64,000 nt of DNA from Ectopseudomonas khazarica (lineage in GTDB: Bacteria; Pseudomonadota; Gammaproteobacteria; Pseudomonadales; Pseudomonadaceae), in assembly GCF_004521985.1 (NCBI RefSeq), contig NZ_SBHZ01000004.1, positions 124,001-188,000 on the forward strand, in the 5' to 3' direction. Under the pieces are notes generated by a model that was given only the letters and a program-made list of their open reading frames with translations, was not told the origin of the DNA and did not search any database. Shown in pieces: positions 47,525 through 56,455 of this stretch; the stretch's first letter is position 1; every line of letters starts with the position of its first letter. The position numbers and the translations under genes are program-made.

Positions 47525-48772
47525 ATGCAATCTCCTGAAATCGAACAGCGTCAGATCGTCGTTATCGGTGCAGGCCCGTCCGGAGCAATCGCGGCAGCCA
47601 TTCTCAAACGCCAGGGGCATGACGTACTGGTGCTCGAGCGACAGCGGTTCCCTCGCTTTTCCATCGGCGAGAGCCTGCTGTCGCACTGCCTCGATTTCAT
47701 CGAAGAGGCCGGCATGCTCGAGGCCGTCCAGGCGGCCGGCTTCCAGACCAAGCATGGTGCAGCCTTCGCCTGGGGCGAGCGCTACACGGAGTTCGACTTC
47801 CGCGACAAGTTCACCGCCGGCCACGGTTCCACCTACCAGGTGGTGCGCGCCGACTTCGACAAGCTGCTGGCCGACGAGGCCGCCCGCCAGGGTGTGGAAA
47901 TACGCTATGAAGAGGAAATCTTCGCGGCGGACTTCACGGGCGACTGTCCGCGCCTGTCGGTACGCCGTCTTGCCGATGCTCACGAGTATCAGGTCGAGTG
48001 CGCGTTCGTCCTCGATGGCAGCGGCTATGGCCGGGTGCTGCCGCGCCTGCTCGACCTCGACACACCGTCCTCCTTCCCGGTGCGTCGGGCGGTGTTCACC
48101 CACATCGAGGACCACATCGACCCGGCCAGCGGTTTCGACCGCGAGAAGATTCTTATCACCACCCACCCGACATTGCGTGATGTGTGGTTCTGGACCATTC
48201 CCTTCAGCAATGGCCGTTGCTCGCTGGGCGTGGTCGCCGCCGCCGAACACTATGCCGACTACCCGCAGGATCTCGACGCCTGCCTGCGCCGGTTCGTCGA
48301 GGAAACGCCTTCGCTGGGCAGGGTGCTGGGCAACGCCGTGTGGGACACCCCGGCACGCGAGATCAACGGCTACTCGGCCAACGTCAGCAGCCTGCATGGC
48401 CGTGGTTTCGCCCTGCTGGGCAATGCTGCCGAGTTTCTCGACCCGGTATTCAGCTCCGGGGTCACCATCGCCATGCGCTCGGCGAGCATGGCCGCCGGCC
48501 TGCTGCACCGCCAGTTGAGCGGCGAGGCGGTGGACTGGGAGCAGGAGTTCGCCCTGCCGCTCAAGCGTGGTGTGGATACGTTCCGCGTCTACGTGCAGGG
48601 TTGGTACGATGGTTCCTTCCAGGACGTGATCTACTACGAGAAGGCGTCCCCGGAAATTCGCCGAATGATCAGCTCGATCCTCGCCGGCTACGCCTGGGAC
48701 ATCCAGAACCCCTATGTGGCAGAGCCCAAACGCCGACTCGGTGTACTGGCCGAGCTCTGCGCCCTGAACTGA
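47525..48772 (+). CDS. FAD-dependent halogenase/monooxygenase-like oxidoreductase
   Basis: A 415-residue flavoprotein with the Rossmann motif GAGPSG (15-20). It carries three features described for flavin-dependent halogenases: a Lys at FQTKHGA (Lys76), WFWTIP at 221-226 (WxWxIP) and FLDPVFSSG at 304-312 (F-x2-P-x2-S-x-G). Aryl polyene and flexirubin loci often have such a protein, usually annotated oxidoreductase or tryptophan halogenase. It may chlorinate or hydroxylate the aryl head. Seventy-four bases separate it from apeM, the largest gap inside the operon. Confidence 0.88.
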   Translation: MQSPEIEQRQIVVIGAGPSGAIAAAILKRQGHDVLVLERQRFPRFSIGESLLSHCLDFIEEAGMLEAVQAAGFQTKHGAAFAWGERYTEFDFRDKFTAGHGSTYQVVRADFDKLLADEAARQGVEIRYEEEIFAADFTGDCPRLSVRRLADAHEYQVECAFVLDGSGYGRVLPRLLDLDTPSSFPVRRAVFTHIEDHIDPASGFDREKILITTHPTLRDVWFWTIPFSNGRCSLGVVAAAEHYADYPQDLDACLRRFVEETPSLGRVLGNAVWDTPAREINGYSANVSSLHGRGFALLGNAAEFLDPVFSSGVTIAMRSASMAAGLLHRQLSGEAVDWEQEFALPLKRGVDTFRVYVQGWYDGSFQDVIYYEKASPEIRRMISSILAGYAWDIQNPYVAEPKRRLGVLAELCALN

Positions 48773-48785
48773 CAAAGGAACGTCG

Positions 48786-49508
48786 ATGAACAGCGCCCCA
48801 CCCGTTTCGCCCACCTACGTCGAGGAAACACGCTTCGGCTTCTGGTTCCTGCAAAGCCATGTGTGGCAACACCATGTGCTGCGCGTGGCGATCAACGACC
48901 TGCTGCGCCTGGTCGGTGAGCCGTTGCCACAGGCAGCGGTGCTGCTCGATGCCGGCTGTGGCCAGGGGCGCTCTTTCCGCCTGCTGCAGCAGGCATTCGC
49001 ACCGGCCCGCATGATTGGCCTGGATGCCGACCCGCATAGCCTCGACTGCTCACGCCGTGAAGCCGAGCAACTGGACCTGGAGGTCGAGCTGGTAGCCAGC
49101 GACTGCGCCGCCATCGACCTGCCCGACAACAGCGTCGACCTGCTGTTCTGTCACCAGACGCTGCACCACCTGGTGGAGCAGGAGAAGGCTCTCGGCGAAT
49201 TCTGGCGCGTGCTCAAACCCGGCGGTCGGCTGCTGCTGGCCGAGTCGACCAAGTACTACATCGACACCTGGGTGATCCGCTGGCTGTTCCGCCATCCGAT
49301 GCACGTGCAGCGCAGCGCCCAGCAGTACCTGGACATGCTCGCCGCCCAGGGCTTCGAGTTCACCGACAATGACGTCTCCTACCCGTACCTGTGGTGGAGT
49401 CGCTCCAGGGACTTCGGACTGCTCGAGCGCTGGGGACTGATGCGGCCGAAGCCGGTGGGCCAGCGCGACGAGACCCTGCTCAACGTGGTGGCACGCAAAC
49501 CGCTATGA
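48786..49508 (+). CDS. Class I SAM-dependent methyltransferase
   Basis: A 240-residue methyltransferase with the SAM-binding motif I LLDAGCGQGRSF, acidic motif II (LDADPHS) and DLLFCHQTLHHL. The C-terminal region WRVLKPGGRLLLAES is typical of UbiE/UbiG-like enzymes. It may methylate the aryl ring or its oxygen. It overlaps the lipoprotein gene by four bases (ATGA). Confidence 0.88.
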   Translation: MNSAPPVSPTYVEETRFGFWFLQSHVWQHHVLRVAINDLLRLVGEPLPQAAVLLDAGCGQGRSFRLLQQAFAPARMIGLDADPHSLDCSRREAEQLDLEVELVASDCAAIDLPDNSVDLLFCHQTLHHLVEQEKALGEFWRVLKPGGRLLLAESTKYYIDTWVIRWLFRHPMHVQRSAQQYLDMLAAQGFEFTDNDVSYPYLWWSRSRDFGLLERWGLMRPKPVGQRDETLLNVVARKPL

Positions 49509-50002
49509 GCCGCATCGTTCTGCTTCTCGCCAGCCTTCTGCTCGCGGCCTGTGCCGCGCGTACCCCGCTGCCCGAAGTACCGCCACCACTCGTCGCGCCA
49601 CTGCCACTGACGCTGCAGATCCAGCGCCAGCACAGCGATGGGCGGCAGGACTGGCTGCTGGTGATCCAGCGCGAAGGCCAGGTCCTGCGCTGGTCACTGC
49701 TCGACCCACTGGGGATTCCCCTGGCTCGCCAGCGCCTGCAAGCCGGCACGTGGCAGAATGACGGCCTGCTGCCACCCAACCCGGAAGCCAGGGAACTGTT
49801 CGCCGCCCTGCTGTTCGCCCTCAGTGACGCCGCCGCATTGCCGCACAGCTACCCCGCCGGCACCTGGCTGCGGCGAGCCGACGGTGGGCGCGATCTGACG
49901 CCGCACTGGCAGGTAAACTACAGCGCCCCGCTGAGCTTCAGCCTCGACAGGCCCGGGCTGAGCTACCGGATAAGCGTACTGAACCAGGAAGAACGTAATT
50001 GA
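49505..50002 (+). CDS. apeN: DUF3261-type lipoprotein (ApeN-like)
   Basis: A 165-residue lipoprotein. The signal peptide ends in the lipobox LLAAC (Cys16), followed by Ala, so outer-membrane sorting is expected. The mature part is beta-rich and matches the DUF3261 proteins of aryl polyene operons. It could receive the polyene lipid at the outer membrane, like LolB; this is inference. Its stop and the apeO start share one base. Confidence 0.83.
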   Translation: MSRIVLLLASLLLAACAARTPLPEVPPPLVAPLPLTLQIQRQHSDGRQDWLLVIQREGQVLRWSLLDPLGIPLARQRLQAGTWQNDGLLPPNPEARELFAALLFALSDAAALPHSYPAGTWLRRADGGRDLTPHWQVNYSAPLSFSLDRPGLSYRISVLNQEERN

Positions 50003-51189
50003 TGCCCAGCTACCTCAACGCACTCGGAGTTGTCTGCGCCCTAGGCGCCGGCAAACAGGCCGTGGCCGATGCGCTGTTCGCTGGCGACAGCAGCGGCATG
50101 CGCGCGGAAGATGGCTGGGTGAGCGGGCGCCAGCTGACCGTGGGTGCCGTGCATGCCGAACTGCCGGCCATGCCTGCCGGCTTCGAGGCCATGCACAGCC
50201 GCAACAATCAGTTGCTGCTGGCCGCAGCACTGCAGATCGAGCCCGAACTGCGTGCGGCGATCGAGCGCTACGGCAGCACACGCGTCGGCCTGGTGCTGGG
50301 CACCAGTACGTCAGGCATTCGCGAGGCGGGCGAGCACATAGCCCGCTACGTCCGGGACGGTGAGCTGCCGCGCGAATACAGCTACGCCCAGCAGGAAATG
50401 GCCGCGCCGGCGACCTTCCTCGCCGACTGGCTGGGCCTGGCAGGTCCCGTCTACTGCCAGTCGACCGCCTGCACATCCGGCGCCCGCGCGCTGCTCAGCG
50501 CCCATCGCCTGCTGCAGCAAGGCACTTGCGACGCAGTGATCTGCGGCGGCGTGGACAGCCTGTGCCGCCTGACGCTCAATGGCTTCTCGTCGCTCGAAGC
50601 GGTAGCCGCCGAACCCTGCAACCCTTTCTCGGCCAATCGCAACGGCATCAACATCGGCGAAGCAGCCGCGCTGTTCCTGATGAGCCGCGAGCATGCGCCC
50701 ATCGCCTTCCTCGGCGGCGGCGCCAGTTCCGACGCCCATCATATTTCCGCCCCGCACCCGGACGGTCTCGGGGCACTCGGCGCGATGCAGAAAGCCCTTA
50801 GCAACGCCGGGCTGGCGCCCGAGCAGATCGACTACCTGAACCTGCACGGCACCGCGACCCGACACAACGACTCGATGGAAAGCGCAGCCGTGCACAGCCT
50901 GTTCCCCGCTGGAGTGGCCTGTTCCTCGAGCAAACCCATGACCGGGCATACCCTGGGCGCTGCCGGCGCACTGGAGGCGGCCTTCTGCTGGCTGACCCTG
51001 AGCGAGCACAACCCCGACGCCCTGCTGCCCCCTCACCTCTGGGACGAACACCCTGACCCGCTGCTGCAACCACTGCAGCTGACCCGGCCGGGTGAGCGCC
51101 TGCAACGTCAGCAAGGCCGGCACCTGATGAGCAACTCCTTCGCCTTCGGCGGCAACAACATCGCACTGATTCTCGGAGATGCCCCATGA
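50002..51189 (+). CDS. apeO: Beta-ketoacyl-ACP synthase ApeO
   Basis: A 395-residue KAS I/II-type ketosynthase with an intact triad: Cys157 in STACTSGARAL, His282 in NLHGTATRHND and His316 in KPMTGHTLGAAGALEA. It elongates the polyene, probably as a heterodimer with the ApeC chain-length factor. The ATG is one base inside the apeN stop; the stop overlaps apeP by four bases. Confidence 0.92.
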   Translation: MPSYLNALGVVCALGAGKQAVADALFAGDSSGMRAEDGWVSGRQLTVGAVHAELPAMPAGFEAMHSRNNQLLLAAALQIEPELRAAIERYGSTRVGLVLGTSTSGIREAGEHIARYVRDGELPREYSYAQQEMAAPATFLADWLGLAGPVYCQSTACTSGARALLSAHRLLQQGTCDAVICGGVDSLCRLTLNGFSSLEAVAAEPCNPFSANRNGINIGEAAALFLMSREHAPIAFLGGGASSDAHHISAPHPDGLGALGAMQKALSNAGLAPEQIDYLNLHGTATRHNDSMESAAVHSLFPAGVACSSSKPMTGHTLGAAGALEAAFCWLTLSEHNPDALLPPHLWDEHPDPLLQPLQLTRPGERLQRQQGRHLMSNSFAFGGNNIALILGDAP

Positions 51190-51650
51190 ACCTGTGGCCT
51201 GTAGCCGAGCTGGTGCCGCACGCTGGCAACATGGTGCTGCTCGATGAAGTGCTGAGCTGCGACACGGAAGCGATCGAGGTACGCCTGGTGGTCCGTCCGG
51301 ACAGCCTGCTCAGCGACAGCGACGGCAACCTGCCGGCCTGGAGCGGCATCGAGCTGATGGCCCAGGCCATCGCCGCATTCGCCGGCATCCAGGCCAAGCG
51401 CGCAGGCCAGCCTGTAGAGCTTGGTTTTCTGCTGGGCACGCGCAAGTATGCCTGCAACGTCGAGCGTTTTCCGGCTGGCAGCGAGCTGCGCATCCGCGCC
51501 CTGTGCTCGCTGCAGGACGAAAACGGCATGGGCGTGTTCGAGTGTCATCTCGACGGCCCCGCCATCCATGCCGAAGCTCGCCTCAATGTATTCCGCCCGC
51601 CGCAACCGGCGGTCTATCTACAAGAACCGCAAGAACAATCCCATGACTGA
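51186..51650 (+). CDS. apeP: Hotdog 3-hydroxyacyl-ACP dehydratase subunit ApeP
   Basis: A 154-residue hotdog protein with ELVPHAGNMVLLDEVL and GIELMAQAIAAFAG. The Glu of IELMAQ matches the FabZ/FabA catalytic Glu/Asp position, but the GHFPxxP loop with the catalytic His is absent; that loop is in the ApeI domain of the ligase fusion at 39138. The two halves therefore look complementary, in line with an ApeI:ApeP heterocomplex. Overlaps both neighbours. Confidence 0.88.
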   Translation: MNLWPVAELVPHAGNMVLLDEVLSCDTEAIEVRLVVRPDSLLSDSDGNLPAWSGIELMAQAIAAFAGIQAKRAGQPVELGFLLGTRKYACNVERFPAGSELRIRALCSLQDENGMGVFECHLDGPAIHAEARLNVFRPPQPAVYLQEPQEQSHD

Positions 51651-52371
51651 AACCGTTCTCGTCACTGGCTCCAGCCGCGGCATCGGCCGGGCCATCGCCC
51701 TGCGCCTGGCCCGCTCGGGCCACGACATCGTCCTGCACTGCCGCTCGCGCCGCGATGAAGCCGAAGCCGTGCAGGGGCAAATCCTCGAAATGGGCCGCCA
51801 GGCGCGCATCCTGCAGTTCGATGTATCCGACCGCGCTGCCTGCCGCGCGGCCCTGGAGCGCGACATCGAGGCGCATGGTGCCTACTACGGCGTAGTGTGC
51901 AATGCCGGCCTGACCCGTGACGGTGCCTTCCCGGCCCTGTCCGAGGACGACTGGGATCAGGTGCTGCGCACCAACCTGGACGGGTTCTACAACGTCCTGC
52001 ATCCGCTGACCATGCCGATGATCCGCCGCCGCGCCGCCGGGCGCATCGTCTGCATCACCTCGGTCTCAGGGCTGGTCGGCAACCGTGGCCAGGTCAACTA
52101 CAGCGCCTCCAAGGCCGGCATCATCGGTGCGGCCAAGGCACTGGCCATCGAACTGGGCAAGCGCAAGATCACGGTCAACTGCGTGGCTCCAGGGCTGATC
52201 GACACCGAGATTCTCGACGAACTGGTGCCGGTGGAGGAAATTCTCAAGATGATTCCTGCGGCGCGCATGGGCACCCCCGAAGAGGTGGCCGGCGCCGTCA
52301 ACTTCCTGATGTCCGAGGAGGCGGCGTACATCACCCGCCAGGTACTCGCGGTCAATGGTGGTCTGTGCTGA
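51643..52371 (+). CDS. apeQ: 3-oxoacyl-ACP reductase ApeQ (FabG family)
   Basis: A 242-residue short-chain dehydrogenase with the NADPH motif TGSSRGIG (8-15) and catalytic Ser140, Tyr153 and Lys157 (YSASKAG). It reduces the beta-keto group in each polyene elongation cycle. ATG 51643 overlaps the apeP stop by 8 bases. Confidence 0.93.
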   Translation: MTETVLVTGSSRGIGRAIALRLARSGHDIVLHCRSRRDEAEAVQGQILEMGRQARILQFDVSDRAACRAALERDIEAHGAYYGVVCNAGLTRDGAFPALSEDDWDQVLRTNLDGFYNVLHPLTMPMIRRRAAGRIVCITSVSGLVGNRGQVNYSASKAGIIGAAKALAIELGKRKITVNCVAPGLIDTEILDELVPVEEILKMIPAARMGTPEEVAGAVNFLMSEEAAYITRQVLAVNGGLC

Positions 52372-53603
52372 TGAAACGTGTAGTCGTCACCGGCATGGCC
52401 GGCATCACCTCGCTGGGCAGCGACTGGCCGACCATTTCGGCCAACTTCAAGGCCGGCAAGAGCGGCATCCGGCGCATGGACGAGTGGGATCGCTTCACCG
52501 AGTTGAACACCCGTCTGGGCGGGCCTGTGGATGATTTCCTCCAGCCCAGGCACTGGAACCGCAAGCAGACGCGCAGTATGGGCCGCGTATCGAAGCTGGC
52601 CGTGTTCGCCGCCGAACGTGCCCTGGAACAGGCCGGCCTGCTCGGTGATCCGTGCATATCCGACGGACGCATGGGCGTGGCCTGTGGGTCTTCCACCGGC
52701 AGTACCGAGGAAGTCAAGGCGTTCGGCAACATGCTGCTGAACTCGGTGGCCGATGGGCTCAACGCCAACTCCTACATCCGCATGATGCCGCACACCACGG
52801 CGGCCAACATCAGCATCTTCTTCGGCCTCAAGGGTCGCCTGATCCCCACGTCCAGCGCCTGCACCAGTGGCAGCCAGGGCATCGGCTATGCCTATGAGGC
52901 GATCAAGTTCGGCCGTCTGAAGATGATGCTCGCCGGCGGCGCCGAGGAGCTCTGCCCCACCGAAGCGATGGTGTTCGACGCCCTGTATGCCACCAGCCTG
53001 AAGAACGACGCCCCGCATACCAGTCCGCGCCCCTACGACAGCGGTCGTGATGGCCTGGTGATCGGCGAAGGCGCTGGCATCCTGGTACTGGAAGAGCTCG
53101 AACACGCCCTCGCCCGTGGCGCCACCATCCACGCCGAGATCGTCGGTTTCGGCTGCAACGCCGATGGCCAGCACGCCACCAAACCCGTGCAGGAAACCAT
53201 GCGTGGTGCCATGCAGCTGGCACTGGATGATGCCGGCCTCGAGCCCTCGGCGATCGGCTACGTCAATGGTCACGGTACAGCCACCGAGCAGGGCGATGTG
53301 GCCGAGACCCAGGCGACCAGCAGCCTGTTCGGCCCACGCATGCCGATCAGCTCGCAGAAGAGCTACTTCGGCCATACACTCGGAGCCTGCGGCGCACTGG
53401 AGTCCTGGTTCAGCATCGAAATGATGAACGCCGACAGCTACGCGCACACCCTGAACCTCGATCACGTCGACCCGGCGTGCGGCGAGCTGGACTACCTGTG
53501 CGGCGAGTTCCGCAGCATGCGTCACGAGTACGTGATGAACAACAACTTCGCTTTCGGTGGGGTCAACACCTCGCTGATCTTCAAACGCTGGCGCCAACCA
53601 TGA
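52371..53603 (+). CDS. apeR: Beta-ketoacyl-ACP synthase ApeR
   Basis: A 410-residue FabF-type ketosynthase with Cys164 in TSSACTSGSQG, His301 in NGHGTATEQGD and His335 in SYFGHTLGACGAL. It is the second active condensing enzyme of the operon, with a different sequence from ApeO, and in known systems the two complement each other in starter and chain-length preference. It shares one base with the apeQ stop. Confidence 0.92.
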   Translation: MKRVVVTGMAGITSLGSDWPTISANFKAGKSGIRRMDEWDRFTELNTRLGGPVDDFLQPRHWNRKQTRSMGRVSKLAVFAAERALEQAGLLGDPCISDGRMGVACGSSTGSTEEVKAFGNMLLNSVADGLNANSYIRMMPHTTAANISIFFGLKGRLIPTSSACTSGSQGIGYAYEAIKFGRLKMMLAGGAEELCPTEAMVFDALYATSLKNDAPHTSPRPYDSGRDGLVIGEGAGILVLEELEHALARGATIHAEIVGFGCNADGQHATKPVQETMRGAMQLALDDAGLEPSAIGYVNGHGTATEQGDVAETQATSSLFGPRMPISSQKSYFGHTLGACGALESWFSIEMMNADSYAHTLNLDHVDPACGELDYLCGEFRSMRHEYVMNNNFAFGGVNTSLIFKRWRQP

Positions 53604-54022
53604 ACCTGATGACCACCCGAACCCTGTCACGCCTTGTCTTCATCCTGCTGCTCGCCGGCCTCGCCGCCTGCAGCCGTGTGCAACCGATCCTGACCGTGCA
53701 CCAGCAACTGCCCGCCACGACCACACTGAACGACGAGCAGCTGCGCACGCCGCTGATCCGGGCGCTGACACGGGCCAAGTGGACGATCGAGGAGGAGGAA
53801 GCCAATCGCATCCTGGCCCGCATCGACTTCCGCCAGCACAGTGCCTCCATTACCATCGACTACGCAGGCGGGCGCTATGACATCCGCTATCGTGACAGCC
53901 ACGATCTGGACTACGCGGATGGCAAGATTCACAAGCGCTACAACGCTCTGGTGAAGAAGCTCAACCGGGTGATCCTGCAGGAAGTCCGCATCGCGCAAAA
54001 CCTCAACGGCTCGTTGCAATAA
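53600..54022 (+). CDS. Small lipoprotein of the aryl polyene locus
   Basis: A 140-residue predicted lipoprotein: signal peptide with lipobox LAAC (Cys26 in GLAACSRV). The mature protein has WTIEEEEANRILARIDFRQHSASITIDY, a beta-strand pattern; no known family is recognised. It overlaps the apeR stop by four bases, so it belongs to the operon. Envelope role likely, function unknown. Confidence 0.8.
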   Translation: MNLMTTRTLSRLVFILLLAGLAACSRVQPILTVHQQLPATTTLNDEQLRTPLIRALTRAKWTIEEEEANRILARIDFRQHSASITIDYAGGRYDIRYRDSHDLDYADGKIHKRYNALVKKLNRVILQEVRIAQNLNGSLQ

Positions 54023-54043
54023 CATCACCAAGGAGAGAGCTTG

Positions 54044-54481
54044 ATGAAACACAAGTACTGGATCGCCACCGTCTTCTGCGCCAGCCTGCTGCCCGGCATC
54101 AGCCAGGCGCGTGATACCGCGCATTTCCTCGACTTTCAGACGGTGGTGAACGAAGCCATCCAGGCCGGCCGCCTCGACGGCTCGGTGAAGTTCTACCTGA
54201 ACAAGACCCCGGCTGGCGCGCAGATCATCAACGCCAACGTCACCACCAGCCAGAAGACCAACGCCTTCAACAAGACCGACGAAGCCGCCTGCAGCTGGGT
54301 GCTGCAGTCCGCCCTGATCAAGCTGCAGAACGCTGCCAAGGCCGCCGGCGCCAACGCGGTGGTCGACCTGGCCAGCAACTACAAGAACAAGGAATACCGT
54401 GACGACACCAAGTACGAATGCCACGCCGGCGCAATCATGGCGGGTGTCGCACTGAAGGCCAAATACGCCAAGGTGAAGTAA
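54044..54481 (+). CDS. Secreted protein, YbjQ-like (often labelled excinuclease in such loci)
   Basis: A 145-residue protein with a signal peptide (cleavage near SQA|RD, residue 22) and two Cys in the mature part (AACSWVL, YECHAGA). AKAAGANAVVDLASNYKN resembles the core of YbjQ/UPF0145 proteins. Last gene of the operon, with AAGGAGAG 8 bases upstream, and followed by a terminator. Its function is unknown; the excinuclease label has no support in the sequence. Confidence 0.78.
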   Translation: MKHKYWIATVFCASLLPGISQARDTAHFLDFQTVVNEAIQAGRLDGSVKFYLNKTPAGAQIINANVTTSQKTNAFNKTDEAACSWVLQSALIKLQNAAKAAGANAVVDLASNYKNKEYRDDTKYECHAGAIMAGVALKAKYAKVK

Positions 54482-54498
54482 TCCTGTGTTGCAACCGG

Positions 54499-54520
54499 GG
54501 CCACCGTATGGTGGCCTTTT
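54499..54520 (+). terminator. Terminator of the aryl polyene operon
   Basis: GGCCACC-GTAT-GGTGGCC followed by TTTT lies 18 bases after the last gene of the operon and 26 bases before the end of the convergent methyltransferase gene. Confidence 0.85.
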
Positions 54521-54545
54521 CATTCAGGGGCCGGCGATGGCCGCT

Positions 54546-55100
54546 TCAGAACACGAACGGCACGAACATGCGGCTGCGCCTCATGTAGTCGCGGTAGGGC
54601 TGACCGAAGTACGCCAGGCACTCGCGCTCCTCGCAACGGGCCGCGCACCACAGCAGCACGCTGGAAAGCGAGGCCAGCAGCAGGATCATCGCATCGATGC
54701 GCTTGCAGGCGATGCCCCAGGCCAGCAGTAGCAGCGAGCAGTACATCGGATGGCGGATGTAGCGGAAGACACCGCCCGTCACCAGCCTGGAGGTGCGCTC
54801 GAAGGCGAACAGCTCGTCATCCTGGCGCTGCTCTCCGGCCCGCCCGAAGCGGCGCATCTGATACACCCCGGCGAACAGCACCAGCAGCGACAGGCTGAGC
54901 AGCACCCAGGCAACCTGCTGATGCAGCTCGCCACGATCACCGAACCAGTAGGGCGCATTGCACAGCAGCATCACCAGCATCACTTCCCAGGCGAGAAAGC
55001 GATAGAAACCATGGCTGCGCGGATTGCCCAACGTGCGCCAGGAAATCCCCAGCAGCACCGCGCTGAGTATCACAAAAGCCACCACCTGCCAGATCGTCAC
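54546..55100 (-). CDS. Isoprenylcysteine carboxyl methyltransferase (ICMT/PEMT) family membrane protein
   Basis: A 184-residue integral membrane protein with about four or five helices and the conserved RYIRHPMYCSLLLLAWG and EERECLAYFGQPYRDYMRR segments of the ICMT/PEMT methyltransferase fold. The start is GTG 55100, preceded by GGGAGG; the frame is open upstream into the neighbouring promoter region. It is convergent to the aryl polyene operon and divergent from the second one, so it could methylate a product or intermediate; the substrate is unknown. Confidence 0.82.
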   Translation of the reverse strand: MTIWQVVAFVILSAVLLGISWRTLGNPRSHGFYRFLAWEVMLVMLLCNAPYWFGDRGELHQQVAWVLLSLSLLVLFAGVYQMRRFGRAGEQRQDDELFAFERTSRLVTGGVFRYIRHPMYCSLLLLAWGIACKRIDAMILLLASLSSVLLWCAARCEERECLAYFGQPYRDYMRRSRMFVPFVF

Positions 55101-55173
55101 TCGGTCCTCCCTCTGCCCCGTGGGGCGCTTCCCTCTGTTACACTGCGTCGCTCGTACGCCCTGACCCGTCGCC

Positions 55174-55578
55174 ATGGATCGCACCCAACTGCACTCACTG
55201 CTGCCGCATCAGGGCGACGCGCTCTGGCTGGATGCGTTGATCGATCACGATACCCATGGCATTCGCGGCCTGAGCGGCTGGCATCATCTCGACAAGCTTG
55301 GCGAAGATGCCTCTCCCGCCCTGCTGTTCGAAGCCGCCGCCCAGCTTTGCGCGGCACATGGTGCCTTATACGGCGAGACCGATGCCATCGAAATGGCCCT
55401 GGTCGGCAAACTTTCCCAGCTGTATCTGTATCCGCTCACACGCCGTGACGAGCCGCTTCTGGTCAGTGCCCGACAGGAAGCCCTGAGCCCGGCTGGCGCG
55501 CTCTACGCCTTTGCCATCCACGCCGGCACGCAACCACTGATCGACGGCAAACTGCTGCTGGTGCTCGTCAATGCTTGA
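55174..55578 (+). CDS. ApeP-like hotdog protein, putative dehydratase subunit
   Basis: A 134-residue hotdog-fold protein similar in layout to ApeP: LLPHQGDALWLDALID at the start and ALLFEAAAQLCAAHG with a Glu at the catalytic-acid position. As in ApeP, the GHFP loop that carries the FabZ-type catalytic His is missing. First gene of a second operon with ABC transporter, ACP and ketosynthases. It may pair with another hotdog protein such as the ApeI domain; this is inference. Confidence 0.75.
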   Translation: MDRTQLHSLLPHQGDALWLDALIDHDTHGIRGLSGWHHLDKLGEDASPALLFEAAAQLCAAHGALYGETDAIEMALVGKLSQLYLYPLTRRDEPLLVSARQEALSPAGALYAFAIHAGTQPLIDGKLLLVLVNA

Positions 55579-56455
55579 GTTGCGCAACATCAGCTTTCGC
55601 TATCCGGGCGCACAGAGCCCGGCCCTCCAGAACATCGACCTGCAGCTGCAGGAAGGCCAGTGCCTGGGTCTGCTCGGCAGCAACGGAGCGGGGAAGACCA
55701 CGCTGCTCGCCCTGCTCAGCGAAACCCTGGCCATGCAGCACGGCGACATTCGCTGGGACGGCCCGCGCAGCCTGGGCCTGGTGCCGCAGCAGCTGGCCTT
55801 CTACGCGGAACTGACGGTTGCCGAGAACCTGGCGCTGTTCGCCGATCTCCACCGCCTGCAAGGCGCCCGGCGGCGCCTGCGCCTGGAGCTGTGCATCCAC
55901 AGCACGGCACTCGAGGACAAGCTGACCCGCCGCGCCGCGCGCCTGTCCGGCGGCGAGCAGCGGCGCCTGAACTTTGCCATCGGCCTGCTCCAGCCTGCGC
56001 GCCTGTACCTGTTCGACGAGGCCACCGTGGGTGTCGATGCCAGCAGCCGACAACTGCTGCTCGACGCCGTCGAACGGCTCACCGGCGACGGCCACGGCGT
56101 GATCTACACCAGCCACTACCTGGACGAGATCGAGCGGGTGGCCAGCCGCATCCTGCTGTTGCACGAGGGCCGCGTACAGCTCGACGTGGACAAACAGCAG
56201 TTGCTCGATGCCGGCCACAGCCTGCAGCTGGAATGGCCGCAACAGGTGCCGGACGGTTTCAGCGAACTGCTCGCGCAGTTGCAGTTGCACGCCGAGCCCC
56301 TGCCAGGCGGAGTGCGCATCAGCGACCTCGATGCCACGCAGTTGCAGGCCATCACCCAGTTCGTCTGCGTCCAGGCCCAGCCCCCAAGCCTGCTGCGCTT
56401 CGGCCGGCCGTCACTGGAGCAGCTCTACCTGAGCCTCAACGGAGGCCGGCTATGA
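55571..56455 (+). CDS. ABC transporter ATP-binding protein
   Basis: A 294-residue ATPase with Walker A GSNGAGKTT, signature LSGGEQRRLNF and Walker B LYLFDEATVG, followed by an H-loop in YTSHYLDE. It is of the ABC-2 exporter type and pairs with the permease directly downstream. It overlaps the hotdog gene by 8 bases and the permease by 4. Cargo unknown; a pigment, precursor or resorcinol lipid is plausible from context. Confidence 0.92.
   Translation: MLELRNISFRYPGAQSPALQNIDLQLQEGQCLGLLGSNGAGKTTLLALLSETLAMQHGDIRWDGPRSLGLVPQQLAFYAELTVAENLALFADLHRLQGARRRLRLELCIHSTALEDKLTRRAARLSGGEQRRLNFAIGLLQPARLYLFDEATVGVDASSRQLLLDAVERLTGDGHGVIYTSHYLDEIERVASRILLLHEGRVQLDVDKQQLLDAGHSLQLEWPQQVPDGFSELLAQLQLHAEPLPGGVRISDLDATQLQAITQFVCVQAQPPSLLRFGRPSLEQLYLSLNGGRL

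Noticed and set aside
54044..54481. Excinuclease ABC subunit
   Set aside because: The name is seen in some annotations of such loci, but the protein is small, secreted and has no UvrA/UvrB/UvrC motif.
55139..55144. TACACT as -10 box of the second operon
   Set aside because: No convincing -35 element at the right distance; left out of the features although a promoter must exist in this 73-base gap.
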